Source: Microvelia longipes | Lineage: Eukaryota > Arthropoda > Insecta > Hemiptera > Veliidae | DNA length: 64,000 nucleotides | Direction of reading: 5' to 3' | Assembly: GCA_018340805.1 (NCBI GenBank) | Contig: JACMZG010000008.1 | Coordinates: 22,301,255-22,365,254 of the forward strand | Part shown: positions 1-10,571 of the stretch, piece by piece | Layout: each line of letters opens with the position of its first letter | How positions within the stretch are numbered: position 1 is the stretch's first letter | Notes under the pieces: model-generated | What the model was told of the DNA's origin: nothing | What the model saw: only the letters and a program-made list of their open reading frames with translations | Databases searched by the model: none | Translations under genes and position numbers: made by a program

Positions 1-1
1 A

Positions 2-538
2 GATGAAGGTTCCTGGATTAGGTTTGGAGTTAATGAAACAAACATGGGAAGAATAGTTAATATGGGTTATTTAGATAATTTTCACTATATTGCTTTAGAA
101 CCTTTGTCAGGAAGATTAGATATTCTTTCTATACCATCAACACATTCAAAATGCCCCCCACCGGAAATTTCCAACAAAAGAGATGAAGAGGTTGGTGATA
201 AAGTTATTGGAGAAAGGATTGTAAAAGAAGCTGAAGTTGTAGAAAGAGAACTAAGACAAGAGGAAGAATTAACAAGTATTTTGCCTAGTAAACGTTTATT
301 GAGACCATCTATCCTACCAAAAATATTTATTGAACGTCGTACTCCTAAATTAAGACCTTCTGTTCCTAGACCAAGTTCAATAAGACAATCTCAACCAAAT
401 GTTGCTGCACTTGCAAGACTTGAAACGTTGACCAGAATTAAAGATATTATAGATGCTCTTCAAAGACCTCTTGAAAATAAACTTTCAACATTAACAAACA
501 CAGAAAAAGCAATTATGCAATGTATTGGAGTAGCTTAG
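2..538 (+). CDS. Virus-like ORF, C-terminal part only, unrecognised product
   Basis: The frame is open from base 2, so the gene very probably begins left of the window; the first ATG, at 44, need not be the true start. About 178 residues are visible. They begin with a hydrophobic/aromatic stretch, then a charged Glu/Lys/Arg segment, then a basic Pro/Ser/Arg-rich part, and end in a helical-looking C-terminus. No catalytic motif, signal peptide or membrane segment is seen and I do not recognise the family. It is the first of three tightly packed same-strand genes. The second is an intact tail-anchored protein and the third a broken MSV199-domain gene, so an origin in an insect large DNA virus is inferred from the neighbourhood. 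A perfect 32-bp palindrome follows the stop by 27 bases. A structural or virion role is only a guess. Confidence 0.6.
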   Translation, partial: DEGSWIRFGVNETNMGRIVNMGYLDNFHYIALEPLSGRLDILSIPSTHSKCPPPEISNKRDEEVGDKVIGERIVKEAEVVERELRQEEELTSILPSKRLLRPSILPKIFIERRTPKLRPSVPRPSSIRQSQPNVAALARLETLTRIKDIIDALQRPLENKLSTLTNTEKAIMQCIGVA

Positions 539-565
539 CTTAAATAATTTTGTAATTTAATATTG

Positions 566-597
566 TAATTTTAATGGAAATATTTCCATTAAAATTA
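566..597. terminator. Perfect 32-bp palindrome after the first ORF
   Basis: The 16-base half-sites 566-581 and 582-597 are exact reverse complements. The palindrome lies 27 bases after the stop of the upstream ORF and 71 bases before the next ATG. In giant viruses (the Mimivirus 'hairpin rule') transcripts end at such palindromes. A transcript-end role here is inferred from position. Confidence 0.5.
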
Positions 598-668
598 AAT
601 AAATGTTATAATTTATTAAGAAAACGTGCTTATCTTAAAAAATTAACTATTTTAATAAAATAACAATC

Positions 669-1241
669 ATGAATCGTTCAGATAAAATTACCCTTGATCA
701 AATTAAAAAACTTGTTCCTATCAATGCAGATCTTATTAATTTTGCTGCAGATGTAAAAGTAAGTGCTGCTACTGATAATCCATTTTTAATGGCTGTTGTT
801 AGTCAGGATATGTTAGAGTCGACTACTGAATTGCCATATAAAAGTATACAAAAACAAGTTTCTTTAACAGTTAGAAATGATAACAATGTATATCAACCAT
901 ATGTGTTAGTTTTAAAAAGTGATTTTCCTCAAGAAGCTATTGTTACTATCAATTTACAAGAAACTCCATTAGTAACCGCTAGCGGATGTGGAAGACAAAC
1001 AACTATTTACCCACCAGCTTTAAATGGAAACGGAAACGGAAACGGAGTTGTCGCGCCTGCATATGTTTCAGCTGTAGGAGGAGCTCCTACGGATGATACT
1101 CAATGGTATAAAGATTGGAGATATTGGGCTGTTATAGCATTAATTGCTGCAGTTTTAATATATTTATATATGAGAAGCAAAAAAGGATCTGGAGAAGAAC
1201 AACCTCTTGTTGTTGAAATGAGTAGATATTCAAATGCTTAA
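669..1241 (+). CDS. Virus-like tail-anchored membrane protein, 190 aa
   Basis: Intact 190-aa ORF with an ATG start 131 bases after the previous stop. Residues 1-100 form a soluble region rich in beta-type residues. A low-complexity Asn-Gly run occupies 119-126, followed by a Pro/Gly/Ala-rich spacer. One strongly hydrophobic segment at about 152-168 is followed by a basic and acidic 22-residue tail. This architecture fits a C-terminally anchored membrane protein with most of the chain on one side, for example an envelope or inner-membrane virion protein. There is no signal peptide. The family is not recognised. Viral origin is inferred from its position between another packed ORF and an MSV199-domain gene, and from the perfect hairpin starting on the last base of its stop codon. 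The intact frame suggests recent integration, selection, or a non-integrated viral contig. Confidence 0.65.
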   Translation: MNRSDKITLDQIKKLVPINADLINFAADVKVSAATDNPFLMAVVSQDMLESTTELPYKSIQKQVSLTVRNDNNVYQPYVLVLKSDFPQEAIVTINLQETPLVTASGCGRQTTIYPPALNGNGNGNGVVAPAYVSAVGGAPTDDTQWYKDWRYWAVIALIAAVLIYLYMRSKKGSGEEQPLVVEMSRYSNA

Positions 1242-1269
1242 AATTTAATAGAACGTTTCTATTAAATTT
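1241..1269. terminator. Hairpin abutting the stop codon of the 190-aa ORF
   Basis: The 13-base arms 1241-1253 and 1257-1269 are perfectly complementary around the 3-base loop CGT. The left arm starts on the last base of the TAA stop. Like the palindrome at 566-597, it sits just where a transcript would end. Confidence 0.5.
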
Positions 1270-1332
1270 TTTATTAAAATTAAACTTACACATTTTTAAC
1301 TATGAAACGATGTCCATTTTTATTAAGACTTA

Positions 1333-1364
1333 AATTTGAATATAGAATTTAAATAATTCAAATT
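1333..1364. promoter_or_regulatory. Short inverted repeat upstream of the MSV199 gene
   Basis: The 9-base arms 1333-1341 and 1356-1364 are complementary across a 14-base spacer and end 14 bases before the ATG at 1379. It could be a promoter element, or the far end of the preceding transcript. In such AT-rich DNA it could also be chance. Confidence 0.25.
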
Positions 1365-1378
1365 ATAAACAAATTAAA

Positions 1379-2204
1379 ATGGAACTTTTAATGAATAAAC
1401 AATGTAATATTTTTGGAGTTCAAAATCAATCTGAACCAGATCCTTTAATTAAAAAAGCCTTAAATTCATCAATTAAACTTTTAGATATTTTTAAATTTAT
1501 TGAAATAACGAATTTTAGTTGATTTTGTCGAAATGTTTACTATATTACATAGCTTTTGTTTCATTATTTGAGTTCAAAATATCCTGATATCCAATAATGA
1601 CAAATTGGTTTTGGCAAATTATGGTTAACAATCACTGTGCCCATGTGGGCACAGTGGTATTAGAGTGGTTTGGATATGAGGGAGATTTAAGAACACAAAA
1701 ACGTAAATTTATTGATATGTTAAAACGAAATTCGATTCCCTATAAAGAACTAACAAGTAAAGAAGAAATTGAATTATATCCAACAATTAAAGAAGAAATA
1801 TTAAGTTTGCCACATAAAGGAGCAATCGCATGCTCTAAATGGCTAGTAATGAAACCTTATGATATTAAAATAGCAATGTTAAGACTTAATACTAAAAATT
1901 CACAAATATTAAACAATATTACATCAAAATGGAAGAGCTTATCAGATTGTATGCTCAATACACAACGTTATTTATTGAAAAGAAAAAGAACAAATGTCTG
2001 GAAATGAATAGTTTGCAGTTAATTATGGAAGAAATGAAAATTGCTAATTTAAAACAAGAAGAGGAAAGAAAATTAGACAGATTGATGTTAACAGAATCTA
2101 GAAATATGCTTCGGATAATGGGTATAGAAATTAAAACTGTAAAAAATAATAATAATAATTTATTGATCAAAATAATAAAATTTGTTAAAAATTTTTTTTC
2201 TTAA
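1379..2204 (+). pseudogene. Broken MSV199-domain gene of insect large-DNA-virus type
   Basis: Three pieces in order match the layout of MSV199-domain proteins, which are known from entomopoxviruses, iridoviruses and relatives. Piece one is the ATG at 1379 to the TGA at 1520-1522 (47 aa), containing a LLDIFKFIEITNF-like segment. The same frame continues, with a second stop near 1550, through a YLSSKYPDI segment up to about 1595. Piece two, frame 1597-2007, carries the WFGYEG segment, a basic [11 protein letters not shown] helix and a [10 protein letters not shown] segment. Piece three, in the next frame up to 2204, starts around 1908 and carries a long charged helix ([11 protein letters not shown] onward) with a basic, hydrophobic end. 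The jump near 1906-1910 fits one missing base. A perfect 11-base inverted repeat lies at 1633-1656. At least two in-frame stops and two frame changes make it a pseudogene. The function of the domain is poorly known; DNA binding has been proposed. AATAAA follows at the stop. Confidence 0.7.
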
Positions 2205-4079
2205 TAAAGTTGGCTTATTCCGGTTGCTGAATTATTATGTTCTATTCTTAATTAAGGATTGATTATTCATAAAATACTAATATAAATATCGGTGCATTAC
2301 AATATTTTAAGCATTTTAAATTGTAGTTTAACGTTTTTAATTGAAATTATATTAAAAGTAGACCTCGTCAACTAAATGTAGATTCTCATTTGTCATCATT
2401 CAAAGGTACATCCGTAGTTTTATTTTTTCTGTTACAATTATATCCTTTTCTTCTTAAAGAGGGAAGGAAAATAGTTTTAAGTCATCCAATTATTTACTAA
2501 ATTAATTAATAAAAATTATCTAAGAAGTAACATAAAAAAAAGATCAAAAACGAAAGACACTAAGTTTATATAATAGTCACAAAATAGTAAAAATTACAAT
2601 AAGTAAAAAAGGATGTCGATGTGGGCACGTGTATCAAGCTTGACATGGCAAGAGCACCTTGATCAAAAGATTCTTTGATATAAAAAATAATAATAATGAT
2701 AGATTACAATTTTCCACAACTTCTTTAAAGCAGTTAGCAGTTTCATTGTTAATACCGTAAAAATGATGATGTTAAAATTTGGTTTGAAAATGCAGTCACA
2801 TAATTGTTTTGGTACAGGTGCTATCTTATTGATGTATACATCCATAGAGGTATATACTTGAGGGGCCTTATTGGTTGAATTTTAAAACATCGAAAAAATA
2901 ACCTGACCACCGACTATCAACAATCAAATGAACTGAACAATGTTACAGTAGAACGCTGAAATATAAATCACAACACAAACAATGTGCATTTTTTCAGAAG
3001 GCTGAAAAATTGATTTCTTATAACCTTAACTTACTCTTGGAAGAGGTTTTTTAAGGTTATACAGAGCCCCTGAGAGCCCCAAAATAATGTTTCAGGACTT
3101 TCAATGTATTGCGATAGGCTATGACCACTCTAGTATATATCTCTATGTAATCATCCATACTTGCCCGTTTTTGTATCCTGTGCCTGTTTTTTTTGTGCAT
3201 GTCATTTAATAAAAATTGAACTAATGCTTATTACGAGGTGAAACTTGATACAGATGTGAAGTAAAAACAAAATATGAAAAAAAGGTTAAATATTAAAAGT
3301 GTTATCAGGAAGGTTATTCTTCTTAGATTGTTTTCAAAACAATGGGAAGGCCAATGAGGTACAAACTATTACAATCATGTATACGAAAAAAAATTAGTGT
3401 GGCGGTCGGCAAGTCGAGCGAATTTCTTTTGAAATTTCTGCTGATTTATCTAAGGGAATGGGGGGGGGGGAGATAAAAATCCCCCCTCTTATTACTTAAC
3501 CCTTAAATGTATTTCGAATGCTGCTGAATAATGTCATAAATGCTGTTAAATTTATGGAAAATAGTTAACCCAGGGATTTTGAATAAAGGGGATGACGCAT
3601 TAAGGAACATTTCTAACCACATGGAAGTTGTATGAGATAGAAAAAAGGAGCAAACTTACCTCCCCTTGGTTATAATAACAAAAGGCGCCAAACGCAGGTG
3701 ATGTAGCAAGGTTGTCGAGTTTGCTTCTCACTTTCTTCTATGCTTCTCGTAATTGTTACATTTGTGGTGCTTGTTAAATCATTTGTGTGCTTATTTAATT
3801 TTAGATTTTGGACTATACTTTGCCACTCCAGTGAGAGATAATTTAACAGTGTTTATAACCTTCTCAAGCAATAAACAATGGGAAACCATTGAGAGGTAAG
3901 TTTGCCTCTAAAATTTAAGACCTGTGCTGTTATAAGAATTGTAAGCTTGCGTAGTTTGTACCAAGCACGTCTAGCATCTAAAACAGTTCCATTACCAATA
4001 ATTGTTGCAATTTATAATTTTTTGAAAAACTATACATTGGCTTCAATTTTTAGTTAAAATGTTTAATTTAACTTCGGAA
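2205..4079. other. Intergenic stretch, no gene seen
   Basis: No coding signal. It holds an 11-base-arm inverted repeat (3019-3029 with 3051-3061) and a run of 11 G at 3460-3470 followed by six C at 3481-3486. The shift from virus-like coding density to host-type repeats falls somewhere between 2.2 and 4.1 kb. Confidence 0.5.
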
Positions 4080-4795
4080 AAAATCGAAACCGGGATGAAA
4101 TTGGAATTATCCATTTCAGGTGTTTTAAAGGCCTCCTGAGAGGTTTTCACAAAGTTGTCTGTCTGTATGTGTGTGTGTGTCTGTTATCACCGTAGCGCCC
4201 AGTGTATAAACGCTATAGTATTGTAACTTCGTACGAAAATCAGTCTACCGCTGTAGTTGTTCTATTCGGAAAAAAATTTATGACGTCATTAATCTGCAGT
4301 AATGACAAAACGAAAATTTCGAAAAATTATAAAATGCTGAAAAAAATATGCGATCAGATTGAAGCTATGTTTAAGATTAACATATGTGCCTAGTTTCATC
4401 TCATTATCAGCATTAGTTACATTAATTTGAATGACTTAAAAAACTTAAAAATCAGAAAATGATTCTAGTAAACTAAAATATGATTAACTAAATATGATTC
4501 TAGTACTAGTCAAATGAAATTTAGTACAATGGTGTACTTTTACTTATTAAGTAAGTACACTAAGTTTCGTTCAATACGATAAGTATATCCATGATATTTG
4601 TTGGATCATAAAAATTATGCTGTATTGAGCGTGGTCAGTGCTGTATGGGTGAACGCTGAGAATGAATCGAATGGATTTATTTTTTGAGGACGAGGGAAGC
4701 GAGTCCAACGAGCGAAGCAGGGAGGATGTGCGTAGCGAATCTGATGAGATGAGGAAAAGATCCGAGGTACCCCGTATCTGATTTTTACACTTAGT
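4080..4795 (+). repeat. Dispersed repeat R1, near full-length copy
   Basis: R1 is recognised by shared landmarks in fixed order. First comes a segment like GGCCTCCTGAGTGGTTTT, then a GTCTGTCTGTATGTGTG tract, then TTATCATCGTAGCTCC. A central part around ATGACGTCATTA and AAACTTGGTAC-like text follows. Next is a GCGTGGTCAGTG segment, and last a tail with GACGAGCGAAGCGAGTC and GATGAGCGTAGCGAATC, ending near GAGGTACCCCGTA. This copy has all of them. There is no protein-coding content and no clear terminal repeats, so the class is unknown (SINE-like or a non-autonomous DNA element). Confidence 0.7.
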
Positions 4796-4924
4796 GCTTT
4801 TATTCCTGCTAGAATAGAGGTCTTAAAAAAAATATATACGAGGCGTAAAATTTCTTGAAAAATTTCTTAAATTTATCCCTAGAACCCAAACAGCCTAATT
4901 AAAGTGTACCTTCCGATTTATTGT

Positions 4925-5111
4925 GTTGGAAAAAAATTCCGGGATGTCACGGAAATTGTTTGTTTTAGGTGTTTTTAAGGCCTCCTCAGCGGTTTTTACA
5001 AAGTTGTATGTCTGTGTGTGTTTGTGTCTGTTATTATCTCCTATTAGCTCCTAGTGAAACTTTATACGAAAATCAGTCTACCGATGTAGTTGCGCTATTC
5101 AGAAAATATTG
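4925..5111 (+). repeat. R1 fragment (5' part)
   Basis: Shows the GGCCTCCTCAGCGGTTTT, GTATGTCTGTGTGTG and GAAAATCAGTCTACCG landmarks of R1. It is cut off where the foldback element at 5112 begins. Confidence 0.6.
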
Positions 5112-5620
5112 TTTTTTTGAGGTAGTACGTAATTGAGCACTTTATTGGACCGTTTTTAGGATGAGAAGCCAATCATTATTGTTATAGGAGGTTATTTAGT
5201 ACTTTTCACCTCCGAGGACAATAATGAATGTAAAAAAACTCCTAGGACGTAAAAGTAATTCATATGTTGCCGCCATTACTGTAATGTAGCGTGTTCAAAA
5301 AACAATCTGTGTCAAACCTTCATGAGCTTTATTTAAAAACGTTCATTTTGTTTCTGTTTTTGTTCGTAGACTAATTTTTTTTTTTTTCGTTTTTAAAAGG
5401 TGTTCTAATTGACAATTTTTGTGTGTTTATTTGTAAAGCTTTTATATTTTTGAGTAAAAGTGTGAAGCTATGGATAAAATTTAATGACGGCGATAATATG
5501 GAGTTAATAATAATTGGACGTTTTTTTTTCAATTAAGTATATAGCGCAGTTTAATGAGTGCTATTTTTTGATTTTTTTTTAATGAGTGCTTTATTTAATG
5601 AGTGCTACCTCAAAAAAAAA
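5112..5620. mobile_element. Foldback/MITE-like element with poly-T/GAGGTAG ends
   Basis: The left end TTTTTTGAGGTAG at about 5112-5125 is mirrored by CTACCTCAAAAAA at about 5604-5617. The sequence AATGAGTGCT occurs three times near the right end. There is no transposase ORF. It interrupts R1-type sequence, which supports insertion. Confidence 0.45.
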
Positions 5621-5757
5621 ATAGTGTATGCCATCCGGCTGAGAATGTCTTTATGTCTTGGCAATTTTTCCCGACTCGCTTCGCTCGTCGGTAAATCTAA
5701 TTGCCGTGACATAAAGACACACTTCTCAGCCTTATGGCATAAATAACTATTTTATAA
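5615..5757. mobile_element. Small hairpin MITE containing the R1 GAGCGAAGCGAG-type motif
   Basis: Arms of roughly 50 bases (about 5616-5666 and 5700-5757) are complementary with a few mismatches: TATGCC, GGCTGAGAA, GTCTTTATGTC and GGCAATT recur in reverse complement. The loop carries GACTCGCTTCGCTCGTC, the complement of the motif seen in R1 tails. Confidence 0.55.
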
Positions 5758-5789
5758 TGTTATTAACCCGCAATAATAAGTCTGCAAAA

Positions 5790-5961
5790 TTTCAAAAAAT
5801 CATAAAAAATCCGAAACCGGGATATCACCTTTGACCTCCTGAGTGGTTTTCGTAAAGTTTTCTGTCTGTATGTTTCTGTGTGTGTATATGTGTCTGTTAT
5901 CATCGTAGTTCCTAGTATATTTATGCTAGACAGTTAAAACTTTGTTCAAAAATTAGTCTAT

Positions 5962-5964
<3 letters not shown>
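5790..5964 (+). repeat. R1 fragment
   Basis: R1 landmarks GACCTCCTGAGTGGTTTT, TCTGTCTGTATG and TTATCATCGTAGTTCC are present. It runs into a TA tract. Confidence 0.6.

Positions 5965-6045
<81 letters not shown>
5965..6045. repeat. (TA)n microsatellite
   Basis: Nearly pure TA dinucleotides with one phase slip near 6011. Confidence 0.95.
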
Positions 6046-6046
<1 letters not shown>

Positions 6047-6423
6047 CTTATTTATTTTTAAGGAACTTCTTGAAACGGATTTCTGTCACCTTCCTGGACT
6101 TCAAACCCTCTGTGGAGGCAATTCACTAGCGAATTTCCTCAATGGAAATTCGCTAAAAGCTCTAAAAACAAGTTTCTTTTGTTCTTCTAAACAGCTGATT
6201 ATTATTAATCAGCTGTTTCTTTCTTTAAAATCAGTTTATCTTATTTAGTGAATTCCGCCAACTCATCTTCTTCGATTACTATCTTATTTTTTATTTTATT
6301 CTTTTTATTGTATATAAATCTGTTTCTCTTTTCTTCTAGTTATTGTTAGTATAATATTGATTCCTATATGTCCGTCGTCAGCAAGGGACTTTAATAAAAA
6401 GAAGCGTATTATACCTTCCTAAA

Positions 6424-6524
<101 letters not shown>

Positions 6525-6640
6525 TAACAAACGATAAGAAAATAGAAAAACAAATCACAAGATTATAAACAACAAATAAGCTCATGAGAGCTTATATATT
6601 ACTCATCCTTTTCTTCTATATTTTAACCACCTGTAAGTTA

Positions 6641-6644
<4 letters not shown>

Positions 6645-6727
<83 letters not shown>

Positions 6728-6728
6728 C
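6645..6728. repeat. (TA)n microsatellite
   Basis: TA tract with one interruption near 6719. Confidence 0.95.
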
Positions 6729-6960
6729 CTCCCCTCAATGAGACAAATTTAATAAAATAGCTCGTTTTATTAAATTCGTCAAAAAACAGTCTATAATCGA
6801 ATATTTGACAGATCGAGTAGAAATTTTACACACATATCATAAGTAGTGAATCGATCAACAATAGTCCATGTGTGGATATTAGCGCCACCTTAAAATAGAC
6901 ACTTAAATTTTTAAAATTTGACGGTCAAAAACATTGAAGTCATTCTAATAATTCAGATAT

Positions 6961-7120
<160 letters not shown>

Positions 7121-7300
7121 TGGTATTATTTCGGTCTTCTGGGCACGATCCTAGAATTACTTTATTCTGATTAGATATCTATCTGATTTTCAAAAGTCTA
7201 GGGTGTTATAATATCAGACTTGCTTCGCTCGCCCTCTTATTGGCATTATAACCTGAGGCTTAAGGTGGTATTACTTTAGTCTGGCTATGCTGGATTTCAA

Positions 7301-7312
7301 TATTATATTATA

Positions 7313-7371
<59 letters not shown>
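7301..7371. repeat. (TA)n microsatellite
   Basis: TA tract directly before an R1 copy. Confidence 0.95.
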
Positions 7372-7374
<3 letters not shown>

Positions 7375-7384
7375 TTATTATTTA

Positions 7385-8097
7385 TACCGTAGAATTAAAG
7401 AAAAGTATTGGGTTTGCAAAAAAATTCGAAATGAAAGCAAAGGCGAAATAATACAGGAATTATCCGTTTCTGGTGTTTTTATGGCCTCCTGAGTGGTTCT
7501 TACAAAGCTGTCTGTCTGTATGTGTGTGTATTATCATCGTAGCTCCAAGTGTATTTATGCTAGAGAGTTGAAACTTACTAAAAATCAATCTTTTGAGCTT
7601 TCCGGAAATCTTTTTTTTATGTCGTCATTAACCCTGAATGACTCAGCGAAAATTTCGAAAAATCATAACACGTGGAAAAATGTTGCGATCGATTTGAGAT
7701 TTGGCACGCATGTAGCTATGAATAAGACTAACATATGTGCCAAGTTTCATTCCATTATCATCGTCATTTTTATTGAATGACTTGTGTACGTTTTTTTAAA
7801 AAATTGTTAAAAATCGGAAAATAATCGAATTAAGTTGAACTTGGTACAAGTATATAACTTTACCTAATAAATAAGTACACTAAGTTTCGTTTCAATAGGA
7901 CATGTATATCTATGGTTTTTATGAATAACAAATGTTTTGCAGCATCAAGCGTGGTCAGTGGCTGGATGTGCGGGGAACGAAAGGAATTAATTTACTATCT
8001 GAGGTCGAGCGAAGCGAGTCAGAAGTAGGGAGGATGAGCGTAGCGAATCAGATGTGATGGGGAAAAGGTCCGAGGTACCCCGTACCCGATTTGTTCC
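7385..8097 (+). repeat. Dispersed repeat R1, near full-length copy
   Basis: Carries every R1 landmark: the TACCGTAGAATT start, GGCCTCCTGAGTGGTTCTT, TCTGTCTGTATGTGTG, the AAGCGTGGTCAGTGG segment, the GAGCGAAGCGAG and GAGCGTAGCGAATC tail and the GAGGTACCCCGTACC end. The 390 bases after it (8098-8487) show nothing recognisable. Confidence 0.75.
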
Positions 8098-8487
8098 ATA
8101 TTATTTCTTATGATTATCCATGGTCCAGTCTATTTATAATCCATGGTCCAGTTACAAAATTCTGTGAACATTTCTAGTCTTCTGTATTTTGTAAGTTACA
8201 ATTTTAATCACGAAAATTATTTCTTTCAGATGCCCGCTTTGCCAACTCACTTTGTAAGTATGTAAAACACTTTAATATTAATTAATTTTAATCGCCCCCA
8301 ACACGTTTTATGTGTTTTTTTTGAAGTATTAATTACTTGCAAGTTAAATTTAATGATTTTTTTCAAACCGCAGCTCAAGGTTGGAAAATCATTTAGCTTT
8401 TTTCCGTGTTTTACTACAGCGCCCCATCAAATAGTTATAACAACGGAGGAAATTGTAACTAAACTCTTCACCTATGATAGACAAAAC

Positions 8488-9640
8488 TAATACTAATACT
8501 TATAGAGAGGATACAACAGCTCTTATCATTTCCTGGGTAGCTTGGTACTTAAAGAGACTAATACTTACAGGGAGGATTCAACAGCTCTTATCATTCCCTG
8601 GGTAGCTTGGTACTCAAAGAGACTAATGCTTAGACAGAGGATGCAACTGCTCTTATCATTCTCTGGGTAGCTTTGTACTCAAAGAGACTAATACTTAGAG
8701 AGAGTATACAACAGCTCTTATCATTCCCTGGGTGGCTTGGTGCTCAAAGAGACTAATACTTAGAGGGAGGATACAACAGCTCTTATCATTCCCTGGGTAG
8801 CTTGATACTCAAAGAGACTAATACTTAAAGGGAGGATACAACAGCTCTTATCCTTCCCTGGGTAGCTTGATACTCAAAGAGACTAATACTTAAAGGGAGG
8901 ATACAACAGCTCTTATCATTCCCTGGGTAGCTTGGTACTCAAGAGACTTATACTTAAAGGGAGATACAACAGCTCTTATCATTCCTGGGTAGCTTGGTAC
9001 TCAAAGAGACTAATACTTGGAGGGAGGATACAGTTCTTATCATTGCCTGGTAGCTTGGTATTCAAAGAGACTAATACTTAGAGGTAGGATACAACAGCTC
9101 TTATCATTGCCTGGGTAGCTTGGTATTCAAAGAGACTAATACTTAGAGGTAGGATACAACAGCTCTTACCATTCCCTGGGTAGCTTGGTACTCAAAGAGA
9201 CTAATGCTTAGACAAAGGATACAACAGCTCTTATCATTCCCTGGGTAGCTTGGTACTCAAAGAGACTAATACTTAAAGGGAGGATACAACAGTTCTTATC
9301 ATTGCCTGGGTAGCTTGGTACTCAAAGAGACTAATAATTAGAGGGAGGACACAACAGCTCTTATCATTCCCTGGGTAGGTGGTACTCAAAGAGACTAATA
9401 ATTAGAGGGAGGATACAACAGTTCTTATCATTTCCTGGGTAGCTTGGTACTCAAAGAGACTAATACTTAAAGGGAGGATACAACAGTTCTTATCATTGCC
9501 TGGGTAGCTTGGTACTCAAAGAGACTAATAATTAGAGGGAGGATACAACAGCTCTTATCATTTCCTGGGTAGCTTGGTACTCAAAGAGACTAATGCTTAG
9601 ACAGAGGATACAACAGCTCTTATCATTCTTTGGGTAGCTT
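8488..9640. repeat. 65-bp minisatellite, about 18 copies
   Basis: The unit contains GAGACTAATACTTAGAGG, ACAACAGCTCTTATCATT and CCTGGGTAGCTTGGTACTC. About 18 tandem copies of 64-67 bp show scattered substitutions (CTTAGACAGAGG, TAATTAGAGG, GTTCTTATC). Neighbouring units share variants, which suggests local duplication or conversion. No coding potential. Confidence 0.95.
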
Positions 9641-9654
9641 CTTAAATTGCCTTG

Positions 9655-9914
9655 GTACCATAATTGTAAATCAGTGACGTCATTTTTTCATTGTTTACGT
9701 CATTATGTATGTTACATCCAAACTGATTAATATGGATATTATGCATAATATCCACTCATTATGCATAATGTCTTAAACCACTGGGGGGGAGAGGGGTTAG
9801 CATAAAGACAAAAAAGTGTTGCCATCGTTTTCAAGATGCGTGCAGCGCATGTAGTCATATTAAAGAACAACATATGCGCTATGTTTCATCTCATTATCAG
9901 CAATTATTTATGTT
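9655..9914 (+). repeat. R1 fragment (central part) with two palindromes
   Basis: Landmarks of the R1 middle are present (GTGACGTCATT, GCATGTAGTC, ACATATGCG, TTTCATCTCATTATCAGCA). Two exact palindromes sharing ATTATGCATAAT occur at 9733-9754 (22 bp) and 9757-9770 (14 bp). The fragment runs directly into the Rep-helicase array. Confidence 0.5.
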
Positions 9915-10571
9915 TCACTTAAATGACTTGAATCCGCGTTTTTTCAGAAATTTTTGTAAAAAATGCTCTTCGCTATCAGAATTAAAAATGACATCTGTTT
10001 GGATTGCAATTTTTCTGCCTTGATTCCAATTTTTATTAATAAAATCTTCCATGGAATTACAACAGATGATGATTTTTGTCCCAGTTGGAATAAATCCAGT
10101 TGCGTATTTCACATTAATAGCAGTTTCATAACGGCTATCGGTTAGATTAATAACTTCTTCCGCCATCCAAGAATATAAGGTAAATCGTCGACTATTTAGC
10201 CGTCGTAGTCAAATTTATTGGGTCCCATTTTTTCAAAATCTTGTCTGATGGTTACATGGGCTGGATTTTGGAAATGGCTGAGAGCAAAGTTAGTCTTGCC
10301 TATTCCTTAACAAAAAAAAATAATTATTAATTTTTTCATATTGATTAAAATAAAATTACCACTAGGACCGATAAATATTTTTGTTTTCCCATCTTCCCAA
10401 TTGAAAATGGGAAGTTTCCAATTTTCATTAAAATTGGCATGAGTAGCCTTGCCCAATTTATTTATTAATACAGAGACTATTTTTGAACTCAGGCGTATAA
10501 AGTCAAGTGGGCGTTCTGATTCCACAAGCTCCAGGCCCTCATTAACAGTGGCACTGTCCAAAACTGTGGAC
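9915..10571 (-). pseudogene. Array-end copy of the Rep-like helicase fragment, with its own C-terminus
   Basis: Leftmost copy (3' end in reading direction). The linker and Walker A part spans about 10571-10360. The intron-like gap and the in-frame TAA (near 10190) are as in the others. The last stretch, 9915-10166, reads 83 residues, from a Met-Ala-Glu-Glu start, through motif C, to a C-terminus unlike the inner copies: after IAIQTDVIF it goes to NSDSEEHFLQKF and ends in basic residues. One A fewer at about 10000 keeps this frame. This is probably closest to the natural Rep C-terminus, since inner copies fuse here to the next unit. The last codons overlap R1 sequence. A Rep of this type would nick and unwind circular ssDNA; this copy lacks the endonuclease domain and carries a stop, so activity is not expected. 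Confidence 0.65.

Noticed and set aside
8488..9640. CRISPR-like array
   Set aside because: The whole 65-bp unit repeats with no unique spacers, in a eukaryotic setting.
9733..9754. CRESS replication origin
   Set aside because: Palindrome present but no NANTATTAC nonamer in a loop, and the sequence belongs to R1-like DNA.
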